Assembly: GCF_024666525.1 (NCBI RefSeq)
Contig: NZ_CP088294.1
Coordinates: 4,712,001 to 4,776,000 of the forward strand
Reading direction: 5' to 3'
From: Pseudomonas sp. J452
GTDB taxonomy: Bacteria > Pseudomonadota > Gammaproteobacteria > Pseudomonadales > Pseudomonadaceae
Length of the DNA stretch: 64,000 nt
Positions 36,328-43,914 of the stretch are shown here, in pieces. Made by a program: the position numbers and the translations under genes. The notes below the pieces were generated by a model. The model made no database searches and had not been told where the DNA came from. It saw only the letters and a program-made list of their open reading frames with translations. Every line of letters starts with the position of its first letter. The first letter of the stretch is position 1.

Positions 36328-36509
36328 TCATGAAAACTTTGATCCAGTTTACAGTAGTCATCAGCTTTCATTGACGCCAGGAGCCGAATGTCGAACGCAG
36401 CTCTCATCACCCACCTGGGGTGGCGCGCGAACGAGAGGCTCACCTCTCTAAGAGCGCAGGACGAATAGAACCGCCATACCCTGGACAATGAGCATGGCGG
36501 AGGGCGGAA

Positions 36510-36779
36510 TCAGGCGGCGGCTTGCAGCCTGACGACGATTTCGGCGAGTTCCTTGATGTTCTTGACATCCCAGAACAGCGACGGCTCTAAGACAACATTA
36601 TCCATACGTTCACTCAGTTCGCCCGCCAGCATAGCGGCTTCGACGGAGTCGAACCCATAATCGGCGAAGGACCTTTCGATATCGATTTTTCCTTCGTCGA
36701 TATCGGTTTCCGCGCTGATCCAGCGGATGATCCATTGCGCAACCTCTTCGACGCGATCAAGGCTCAGCGTGCTATTCAT
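36510..36779 (-). CDS. Acyl carrier protein (FAAL-linked)
   Basis: An 89-residue ACP with the phosphopantetheine attachment motif as DYGFDSVEAAM (Ser about residue 45). Its ATG overlaps the FAAL stop by 4 bp (ATGA), so the two proteins are made together and this ACP is the likely acceptor of the FAAL acyl-adenylate. It is the last gene of the long minus-strand block. Confidence 0.9.
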   Translation of the reverse strand: MNSTLSLDRVEEVAQWIIRWISAETDIDEGKIDIERSFADYGFDSVEAAMLAGELSERMDNVVLEPSLFWDVKNIKELAEIVVRLQAAA

Positions 36780-38590
36780 GACTTCTCGGTACCTCCTGTC
36801 GGTGAGCGATTTAAAAATGCGGCCATGCCATCGTCAAAGCGCGAGTTGACGACTTCGAGCGCCCCATCCAGCCACAATTGCTTGCAGCGACGGCGCTGGA
36901 TCTTGCCACTGGAGGTCTTGGGCATGCCGCCCTTGCGCACTAGGATCAACCCATTCAATCTCACACTGTGCTGGCGCGAAAGAGTGGACAGCAGTTGATC
37001 GAAAATAGCGCCGGCCTGCTCGTCGGTGAGGCTCATGTCATCCACTTCCGCCACCAGAACGACCTTTTCCATTCGGCCGTCATCGAACGAGAAGGCCGCC
37101 GTGCAACCGCGTCTGAGGCGGGCGTTAGCGGTTTCGGCGGATAGCTCCAGATCCTGCGGGTAATGATTGGCTCCATTGAGGATGATCACGTCCTTCTTGC
37201 GGCCGACGACATAGAGATTCCCCGCGTGGACGAAGCCCAAATCGCCGGTGCGCAGGAACGGCCCCGCCCCTTGCGTATAGGCCTGAAAATCCATTCGGGT
37301 GGCCTCCTCGGCCTGCCAGTAGCCCTTGGCCACGCTATCCCCCTTGACCCAGATCTCGCCGACGACCTCCTCGCCCAGAGTTTGCAGGGAATCGCCATCG
37401 ACGATGCGGATATCCTGATGCTCGGTGACCACCCCGGAACTGACCAGCTCCTGTCGCCTGCCCACAAACGCCTCATCGACCAGCACCACCCGTGCGTTAG
37501 CCAACTCGTCGGCATCGACATTAATGCAGATGAGCTCCTCGAACTTGGTTACGCCAGTCACCATCAAGGTGCCCTCCGCCAGTCCATAGCAGGGAGAGAA
37601 GCTATGGATATCGAACCCACAGGATTTGAAGGCCTCGGCGAATTTGACCAGTGTCGAGTAACGGATCGGTTCTGCGCCATTGTAGGCAACTTTCCACGAC
37701 GAGAGATCCAGCTGCTTCTTCTGCTCCTCGGTGATCTTGCGCACACAGAGTTCGTAGGCGAAGTTGGGGGCCCCGGAGGTGGTCGCCTGATAATCCGAAA
37801 TCGCCTTCAGCCAGGCGAAGGGGTTCTGCAGAAAGGTCAAGGGCGACATCAGGACGCAGGGACGGCCAATGTACAAAGGCTGGAACACATTGCCGATCAG
37901 TCCCATGTCGTGATACATCGGCAGCCAGCCACAGACCAGCAGGGAACCATGACGCGTCTTGAACGCGTCCTGGATCACCTCCATGTTATGCAACAAGTTG
38001 CGATGGGTGACCATGACACCCTTCGGGTCGCCCGTCGATCCCGACGTATACTGCAAAAAAGCCACATCGTCCGCGGCCAAGTCCGGTCTTCTCCAAGCAT
38101 CCAGCGGCGCGTCCGCTCGGTCGGAGGCGATGCAAACGATCTGCTGGGCCAGTCCCAGCTGCTGCAACCAGGCCTGGATCATGGGCAAGAGCGCGGAGGT
38201 GGTCAGTACCGCCTTGGCCGCGGAATTCAGCAATATCTTGTGAACCTTGTCCTTTTCCCTTTGCGCCAGAGGCGGGAACACAGGCACGGCGGTAACACCG
38301 GCGTAGACACAGCCGAAAAACGCCTCAATGAACTCCAGGCTCGGTGGATACAGCAATAGTACATTGCCCGCTAGGTGTTGCTGCTGCAATTGCGTAGCGA
38401 TGCTTATCGCCTGCTGCTTCAGCCTGGCATAGCTGATCGAGCGATTATCCCTGGCCGCCGAACCAATGAAGGCCAGCGCGGTTTCCTCTCCCTGCAGCTG
38501 GACGCGCTGATCGATCATGTCCATGAACGTTGCAGCTTCAACGATTTCAGGACAGTGATATTTAGACGGTGTCTCTAAATTGAACGTCAT
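36776..38590 (-). CDS. Fatty acyl-AMP ligase (FAAL)
   Basis: A 604-residue class I adenylate-forming enzyme. P-loop LQYTSGSTGDPKGVMVTH, the GAPNFAYELC and PCYGLAEGTLMVTG motifs, and the C-terminal catalytic Lys in PKTSSGKIQRRRC are present. The sequence pattern is that of FAALs rather than CoA ligases: these make acyl-AMP from a free fatty acid and hand it to an ACP. The ACP gene overlaps its end. No PKS or NRPS is fused or nearby, so the acyl-ACP must go to stand-alone enzymes, for example the thioester reductase next door. Confidence 0.93.
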   Translation of the reverse strand: MTFNLETPSKYHCPEIVEAATFMDMIDQRVQLQGEETALAFIGSAARDNRSISYARLKQQAISIATQLQQQHLAGNVLLLYPPSLEFIEAFFGCVYAGVTAVPVFPPLAQREKDKVHKILLNSAAKAVLTTSALLPMIQAWLQQLGLAQQIVCIASDRADAPLDAWRRPDLAADDVAFLQYTSGSTGDPKGVMVTHRNLLHNMEVIQDAFKTRHGSLLVCGWLPMYHDMGLIGNVFQPLYIGRPCVLMSPLTFLQNPFAWLKAISDYQATTSGAPNFAYELCVRKITEEQKKQLDLSSWKVAYNGAEPIRYSTLVKFAEAFKSCGFDIHSFSPCYGLAEGTLMVTGVTKFEELICINVDADELANARVVLVDEAFVGRRQELVSSGVVTEHQDIRIVDGDSLQTLGEEVVGEIWVKGDSVAKGYWQAEEATRMDFQAYTQGAGPFLRTGDLGFVHAGNLYVVGRKKDVIILNGANHYPQDLELSAETANARLRRGCTAAFSFDDGRMEKVVLVAEVDDMSLTDEQAGAIFDQLLSTLSRQHSVRLNGLILVRKGGMPKTSSGKIQRRRCKQLWLDGALEVVNSRFDDGMAAFLNRSPTGGTEKS

Positions 38591-38625
38591 GATTTTATCC
38601 TTGTGCCCTTGGTCCCTAGCCTGCC

Positions 38626-40728
38626 TTATGCCGCCGACTGGATCGTCGTGTCGACGCGCGGATCAGTATTAATCATGTCCACCCCATCGCTCAGAAACTT
38701 CCGAATCAGGGAAGTCACGATCTGATGCTGTTCCTTGTGGATGTAGTGACTACCGCCTTCGATCTGAAAGCCAATGGCGTTCCTGAATTGCCGAGTCACT
38801 TCGATACCCAGTACCGGCGAGGCAATTTCGTCATGGCTGCCAGTTAGTAGCATCACCGGTTGATGAATCTTGGGTACATAATCAATGACATCATGCTTCC
38901 AGAACTGCAGCAGCTGACGGCTGTAGTTTAGGATGCTGGTTTCCGATACGAATGGCGCCATCAGCAATGGCCGCAGGTTGCGATCAACCATGCCCAGCAC
39001 GTTCTTGATGCTCTCATGGGCGCCCGTTTCCGACACACCGAAACGCTCGGACTCATCACTGCGATCGGCGAAATAGGCATTCATCGATTTGATCAGGGAG
39101 CCGGCGGCTTCTGGTTTACGGTCGACCAGCTTGCACAGAGGTTCCATGTTGCGCTCGTAGCGGGTATCGCCACTAAAGCCGGAAACGCCCTTGAACGCCG
39201 GGGTAATGAAGGTCAGTGAACGTATAACCTGGGGATAGCGATCAGCCAGCTGAATTGACAGCTTCGGCCCCGTGCACCAGCCGATGGTATGGCAATGGGA
39301 TAAGCGCTCGGCTTCGATGATCGCGCAGGCGTCCCGGATGTGGTCCTCGGTGGTATAGAAGCTGCTCATACCGCCATCGCTCACCGAGGTGCCACGAATC
39401 TCCCACACCAGCACACGATAATTCGCCAGCAGATCGCCCAGCACGTCGTTCCAGAAGTGCAGGCTTTGGCCATAGGCATTGATCACTAGAAGGCTTTCTG
39501 TGCCATGGCCTCCTCGATAATAGGTAAGATCTCCATTATCTGCGGCAATAGATACCTTTTCCATTTTGTTGACCACGCTTTCATGCAGGGCGCCGCGGGC
39601 GTCGTTCCTGGAAAACTCGTCATAGTAAGTCTCCGCCAAAACCGCCAGCCGCTCTTTATCTATCGCATACCACGCCCTGGCCGGTTGGAAGAATTGGCTG
39701 GATTCAGACCGGTCGAATTGGTATTCCGTATTGAAATAATGCTCGAAGCCGCCAACTTGTTTGCGCACCAGATGATCGAGCGGTTCAAGCTGCATTTCGT
39801 CGCTCACCGTTTCGATGCAAATGCCAACGGTTTCCCCTAGCTGACACACCAGATCCTTCACCGGTATCTGGCTGTCGTTCACAATATGGAAGGTCTTGTT
39901 CAAGGACGTCGGCGCGGCCTGGATGCGGTTGATCTGATCCACCACGTCGTCGATGTACACCAGGTTAAGCTTGGCATCGGGATTGCCGATCAGCAGTTTC
40001 ACCGGAAACTTGGTCAAATAGCCGGGGATCTTGCTTTCGATCTCGTTCTTCATACGCCCGCAGATGGTGAGCAGACCATAGAAGCCAGTGTCCGTGTTGC
40101 CACGGGCCGTTTTGGAGTTAGCCACCACCATCGACGGGCGAAAGATCCGGTAGGCCAAGCCCTGTTCGTCTCCCGCCTGTCGCACCATCGCCTCGCTGGC
40201 GCGCTTGGCATCCTCGTAGGCGTTGTTGGTTTCGAAAGCAGTATCCGTCGGACCTTCCACGATGAAGCCGCTGCGTTTGCCCGCCACGTAGGCGGTGCTG
40301 ATGTAATTCAGCTCGCAGCCCGGCCAACGCTCGGCCAGCGCGATGATCTGCCGTGTTCCCTCCTGGGTGGTCTTGATGATGTGCTTGCGCAGCTTGTCGG
40401 TGAAGCGCAGCATGGCTGCGAAATGCCAGATCTCGTCGATGACGACCTCATCGACGAACGACGCCTCCAGGCCCAGCTGCTGCTGTGTCACATCGCCCTT
40501 GACCACGCGTACTCGTTGTTCGAGCGCGCGGCAAAAATTTTCGTCGCTCACCTCGCCGCCCGCATCGACACAGGCCCTTTGCAGCGCCCGTTGCACGCGC
40601 TCCTCTGCCGAGGCGTTGTGTGTCGCCCGAGCGATGCAATAGATCACGGCATCACTATTCATTAGCCTGTCAAAGACATAGTGACTTCCAATGTAACCAG
40701 TGCTTCCGGTAATCAACAGCTTCTTCAT
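38626..40728 (-). CDS. Thioester reductase fused to alpha/beta hydrolase with Cys nucleophile
   Basis: A 700-residue two-domain protein. Residues 1-390: NAD(P)H-binding extended SDR of the thioester-reductase/male-sterility type, GSTGYIG at 8-14, Y-x-x-x-K in NAYEDAKRAS. Residues about 405-690: alpha/beta hydrolase whose elbow reads TIGWCTGPK, with Cys485 in place of Ser, Asp633 in TGSHDEI and His661 in EGGSHYIH. AAGGA 8 bp before the ATG at 40728 fixes the start. The reductase could release an ACP-bound acyl group as aldehyde or alcohol, or act as a reductase/epimerase on an acyl-linked intermediate; the hydrolase may act as an acyl transfer or lactone-forming domain. Function of the fusion is inference. 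Confidence 0.85.
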   Translation of the reverse strand: MKKLLITGSTGYIGSHYVFDRLMNSDAVIYCIARATHNASAEERVQRALQRACVDAGGEVSDENFCRALEQRVRVVKGDVTQQQLGLEASFVDEVVIDEIWHFAAMLRFTDKLRKHIIKTTQEGTRQIIALAERWPGCELNYISTAYVAGKRSGFIVEGPTDTAFETNNAYEDAKRASEAMVRQAGDEQGLAYRIFRPSMVVANSKTARGNTDTGFYGLLTICGRMKNEIESKIPGYLTKFPVKLLIGNPDAKLNLVYIDDVVDQINRIQAAPTSLNKTFHIVNDSQIPVKDLVCQLGETVGICIETVSDEMQLEPLDHLVRKQVGGFEHYFNTEYQFDRSESSQFFQPARAWYAIDKERLAVLAETYYDEFSRNDARGALHESVVNKMEKVSIAADNGDLTYYRGGHGTESLLVINAYGQSLHFWNDVLGDLLANYRVLVWEIRGTSVSDGGMSSFYTTEDHIRDACAIIEAERLSHCHTIGWCTGPKLSIQLADRYPQVIRSLTFITPAFKGVSGFSGDTRYERNMEPLCKLVDRKPEAAGSLIKSMNAYFADRSDESERFGVSETGAHESIKNVLGMVDRNLRPLLMAPFVSETSILNYSRQLLQFWKHDVIDYVPKIHQPVMLLTGSHDEIASPVLGIEVTRQFRNAIGFQIEGGSHYIHKEQHQIVTSLIRKFLSDGVDMINTDPRVDTTIQSAA

Positions 40729-40796
40729 TGCAGTTGTCCTTAATCGCAACTCATCATGTTATGGAAGAGCGTTTTTCCTGCCCGTCGCGGGCGTGA

Positions 40797-41222
40797 TCAG
40801 CCAAGCATCTTCTTGAAGTGGTAAAACACTATGTCCATGCGTTCGCGCAGGTAGAAACGGTGCGCGCCATGCCGTTGCACGCCTGAGTCCAGATGCAGCT
40901 CGCTGCACCCCTGTTCCTTGCCGATGCCCTCAACCCACTCCAGCATCATCTTGCCGTAACCATGGGATCGGGTATCGGTCCGCGTCACCAGATCATCGAT
41001 ATAAATGAACTTGCCCCAGGCCAGCGACGCCGCGATGCGAAAGCCCACCACGCACTGAATAACGCCGTCGTTAATCAGATAGGCGATTTGCAGCCCCGAC
41101 GGCATCGCCTCGGCTTTCAAGAATGCCAGATAGGATTCCGGCGTATGTTTGTCGCGCAAGACCGACATGACCTCATAGGTCGCCAACAGCTGTTCGTCGG
41201 TCTTGGCCAGTAGAATTTGCAT
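40797..41222 (-). CDS. GNAT-family N-acetyltransferase
   Basis: A 141-residue GNAT. The acetyl-CoA binding motif A is visible as RTDTRSHGYGKMMLEWV (R-x-x-G-x-G type), followed by SELHLDSGVQRHGAHRFYLRERM. It would N- or O-acylate a small molecule or protein. In this block, between an ACP and the reductase-hydrolase, it might modify a polar head group or amine. Substrate unknown. Confidence 0.85.
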   Translation of the reverse strand: MQILLAKTDEQLLATYEVMSVLRDKHTPESYLAFLKAEAMPSGLQIAYLINDGVIQCVVGFRIAASLAWGKFIYIDDLVTRTDTRSHGYGKMMLEWVEGIGKEQGCSELHLDSGVQRHGAHRFYLRERMDIVFYHFKKMLG

Positions 41223-41252
41223 ATAAAGCCTCGTATTTCATTTAATCAATCG

Positions 41253-41480
41253 TTATGCAGCCATTGCGATCAGATCGCCGACGCTACGCACCTGGGAAAT
41301 CGAGCCGACATTGAAGCCGCTTTGACCCAGCAGCTCTTCCAACGCCAGGACCAACAGCATGAAGCGAAGGGAGTCGATTCCGATTTCCTGCAAGGACAAA
41401 TCTTCCGCAATCTGGTCGACCGGCAGGCTTGGCTCGGTATGCTCGCTGATGAGCGCCAAAATCTGTTGTTTGATATTCAT
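41253..41480 (-). CDS. Acyl carrier protein 2
   Basis: A 75-residue ACP with attachment motif EIGIDSLRFMLLV (Ser about residue 37). It differs clearly from the ACP at 36510. Placed between the GNAT and amidohydrolase genes and near a second adenylating enzyme (42427), it may serve a separate acyl or aminoacyl/aryl unit. Confidence 0.88.
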   Translation of the reverse strand: MNIKQQILALISEHTEPSLPVDQIAEDLSLQEIGIDSLRFMLLVLALEELLGQSGFNVGSISQVRSVGDLIAMAA

Positions 41481-41498
41481 TTATCGCCTCGTCATGAT

Positions 41499-42416
41499 CT
41501 AATTGAGGTTCAGCAATGCCTTGCTGTTCTTATAAAAAATCCAATCCAGCTCTTCCGTGGTGAGAATCTTGTCTTCCACGGCCTTATGGAAAGCATTAAC
41601 CCAATCGGTCTGATTGCCATAGAAGCGGTGGATGGGCCAGTCGGTGCCAAAGAGGATCTTGCGCAACAAGCCCTTGCTTTTGTGCCACTGCAAGATGTCG
41701 GTGAAACGCTTGCGTCGGAGCTCTGACTGAAAGCCCGACATGTCCAGGAACACGTTGGGGCGATACTCCGCCAGGACCGAGGCTTCCTCGTACAGCACGG
41801 AGCCCGCATGTCCCAGGATGAAGTTCACCTTGGGAAATAGTCGGGCGGCATCATCGACTTCGATCGGCCAGGAGTATTTGAAACTCAGGGCCGGCGTGGT
41901 CGGCCCGACGTGCGTCAAAACCGGCAACTGATAGTGGGAACAAATTTCGTAATAGTCGAACAGCCGCGGGTCGCTGGGCGAGAAGCCGCATGGCGGATAG
42001 ATCTTCAGCCCAGCGAAGCCATAGTCGCGGATGGACTTCTCGAAGAGATCGAGTCCAGCGCGACCCCGGTTAGGATCTATGCCGGCAAACACGATGAAAC
42101 GACCGGGATGCCGCGCTGCCACCTCGGCATGATGCTGATAGACGCTTTCCAGATCGTCGAACTCATCCTGGTAGCTGTAGGCGAAATCGATGATCAACAA
42201 CACTGCCTTGTCGATGCCGGCGGCGTTCATTTCATCTATGTACTGATCGCACAGCGGATCGTTATTGAGCCGCTGGAACAACAGCTGCAGTCCCTTGGAC
42301 TGAGGCGGCGTGAGTTCCCGCGGCGCATTGCTTTCGATGTTGCGAATCCAGCCATCGAAGAAACTCATGGGCACCGCTTTGCTGCACGCGATGTGTGAAT
42401 GGCAATCGATAATCAC
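41499..42416 (-). CDS. Amidohydrolase-superfamily TIM-barrel protein
   Basis: A 305-residue 'amidohydrolase 2' (ACMSD-like) protein. N-terminal metal motif IIDCHSHI, His in VLTHVGP, His in ILGHAGS and late Asp in LFGTDWPIHRF fit the metal site of this group, which includes decarboxylases, hydratases and lactone hydrolases. It starts 10 bp after the ligase stop. Its presence inside a fatty-acyl/ACP block is unusual; it may hydrolyse a lactone or decarboxylate an intermediate. Confidence 0.85.
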   Translation of the reverse strand: MIIDCHSHIACSKAVPMSFFDGWIRNIESNAPRELTPPQSKGLQLLFQRLNNDPLCDQYIDEMNAAGIDKAVLLIIDFAYSYQDEFDDLESVYQHHAEVAARHPGRFIVFAGIDPNRGRAGLDLFEKSIRDYGFAGLKIYPPCGFSPSDPRLFDYYEICSHYQLPVLTHVGPTTPALSFKYSWPIEVDDAARLFPKVNFILGHAGSVLYEEASVLAEYRPNVFLDMSGFQSELRRKRFTDILQWHKSKGLLRKILFGTDWPIHRFYGNQTDWVNAFHKAVEDKILTTEELDWIFYKNSKALLNLN

Positions 42417-42426
42417 GAATCGTTCC

Positions 42427-43899
42427 TTATACCAATGCGGCGAGCCGGGCGCGCACGATCTTTCCGGTTGGTGTCAGCGGAATCTCCTCAATCATGCGGA
42501 TTTCGTCCGGCAGATGCTTGCTGCCCAGCGCCAGCTTGATCCTTCTCACGATCTCGTCGTTGTCGGGGGCGTCTGGCGTTTTGAACAGCACGATCCGATC
42601 GGGCACCGCCGGGCTGACGATCGATACCGCCGCACAGGACATTCCCGCCAGGCAGCTCTCAATGTCCTCCAGATGCACCTTCTCGCCACCACGGATCACC
42701 ATGTTCTTTTTGCGACCAGCGATGAACAGGTAGCCATCCTCGTCCAGGTAAGCTACGTCCCCAGTTCTGAACCAGCCGTATTTGTCGAAGAGATCGCTGA
42801 ACTGACCCGCATCCTTGAAGTAACCCAGCTTGATGACACTACGACCGGTTATTTCGATTTCACCCGCGACATTGGGACCGGTTTGATTGCCATGGTCATC
42901 GATGATGCGCAGCGGCAGTATCGGCTTGCCACAGGAACCGGGGCGAATGGCATGACGGGGCGAGATGGCGATGAAGCAACAGGCTTCGGTCATGCCATAG
43001 CAGGGAATCAGGACATGCCCTGTCGTCGACTCGTAGGCCGTTCGGACCTCATTCGCCAAAGGCGCCGCGCCGCTGATCGCGAACGCGACTTGCGACCGGG
43101 TAAAATCGATGCGGAGCCGGCTGATGATGTTGAAAATGAGAGGAACGGCACTGTAGGAGCGGATGGGATAGGCCGTCAGCTGCTCCTGCAGCAGAGCCAT
43201 GTGGCGCATTTCGAAGTTCGGAAACACCACGCAATAGGCACCGCTGAGCAAGGCAGGAAAGACATCGCTCACCAGCGTAAAGGTGTGATAGGGCGGCAGT
43301 ACGCTAGCCGTCACATTCTGCCGGCTATCATCGCCTGTGCAGTAGGGCAGCTCCCGCAGGCCGCTCTCCGCATTGATGAGTAACTGCTCCGCCGCCAGCA
43401 GCACGCCCTTGGGCTTGCCGGTGGTACCGGAGGTATAGATCAGCAGTGATCCCGTGATCGAGCGGAAATCATAGCCTTCGTCCGCCTCGACCAGGGCGTC
43501 GAAGAAGGCTTGAATGGGTAGCGCGGCATAGTCCGCGGGAATTTCGATCTCCGCGTCTTTGATAACAAGCAGCGGCGCCGAGTGCGCCAGCACCACGTCC
43601 AGCTCCGTCGCCGTCAGCTCCGGATTGAGCGGATTGACTACGACACCGCAGGCCAGGGATGCCAGAATCACAGCAATGGTCTGGCATTTGTTTCGGCTGA
43701 TGATCGTTACCACGAGAGGCTCGTGCGCCTCCTTCCCGACACGGCCATTCGCCGCATCACCGAGCCGTGCTGGCGCCAAGTCTTCTGCTTTCTCCGCCAA
43801 TAATTGGCGCAGATTCAGCTCCAGTCCTCTCAAGTTACCATAGCTGATCTGGGCATCGGTCAGCGCATCGACTAAGGCCATTGTTCTATTGAATGACAT
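42427..43899 (-). CDS. Second adenylate-forming ligase
   Basis: A 490-residue class I ANL enzyme. P-loop LLIYTSGTTGKPKGVLL, YGMTEACCF, the TGD motif WFRTGDVAYL, hinge GRKKNMVIRGG and catalytic Lys in TPTGKIVRARL. It lacks the FAAL look and reads more like a CoA/ACP ligase. Together with ACP 2 it would give the locus a second activation route for a different acid. Substrate not predictable by eye. Confidence 0.9.
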   Translation of the reverse strand: MSFNRTMALVDALTDAQISYGNLRGLELNLRQLLAEKAEDLAPARLGDAANGRVGKEAHEPLVVTIISRNKCQTIAVILASLACGVVVNPLNPELTATELDVVLAHSAPLLVIKDAEIEIPADYAALPIQAFFDALVEADEGYDFRSITGSLLIYTSGTTGKPKGVLLAAEQLLINAESGLRELPYCTGDDSRQNVTASVLPPYHTFTLVSDVFPALLSGAYCVVFPNFEMRHMALLQEQLTAYPIRSYSAVPLIFNIISRLRIDFTRSQVAFAISGAAPLANEVRTAYESTTGHVLIPCYGMTEACCFIAISPRHAIRPGSCGKPILPLRIIDDHGNQTGPNVAGEIEITGRSVIKLGYFKDAGQFSDLFDKYGWFRTGDVAYLDEDGYLFIAGRKKNMVIRGGEKVHLEDIESCLAGMSCAAVSIVSPAVPDRIVLFKTPDAPDNDEIVRRIKLALGSKHLPDEIRMIEEIPLTPTGKIVRARLAALV

Positions 43900-43914
43900 T
43901 TATCCAATCCTTAA

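Larger units (their letters stand above)
35982..36509. promoter_or_regulatory. 528 bp regulatory-looking region between the ACP and hydrolase genes
   Basis: No gene seen. It holds two 26-bp direct repeats (36131-36156 and 36169-36194), a short palindrome CGCCCTGACAGGGCG (36112-36126) and a longer inverted repeat (36292-36327). It is downstream of the ACP gene and upstream of the Asp-type hydrolase gene, so it likely ends one transcript and starts the next. Confidence 0.45.

Noticed and set aside
36776..43899. PKS or NRPS assembly line
   Set aside because: Carrier proteins and ligases suggested it, but no ketosynthase, acyltransferase or condensation module is present on either strand.
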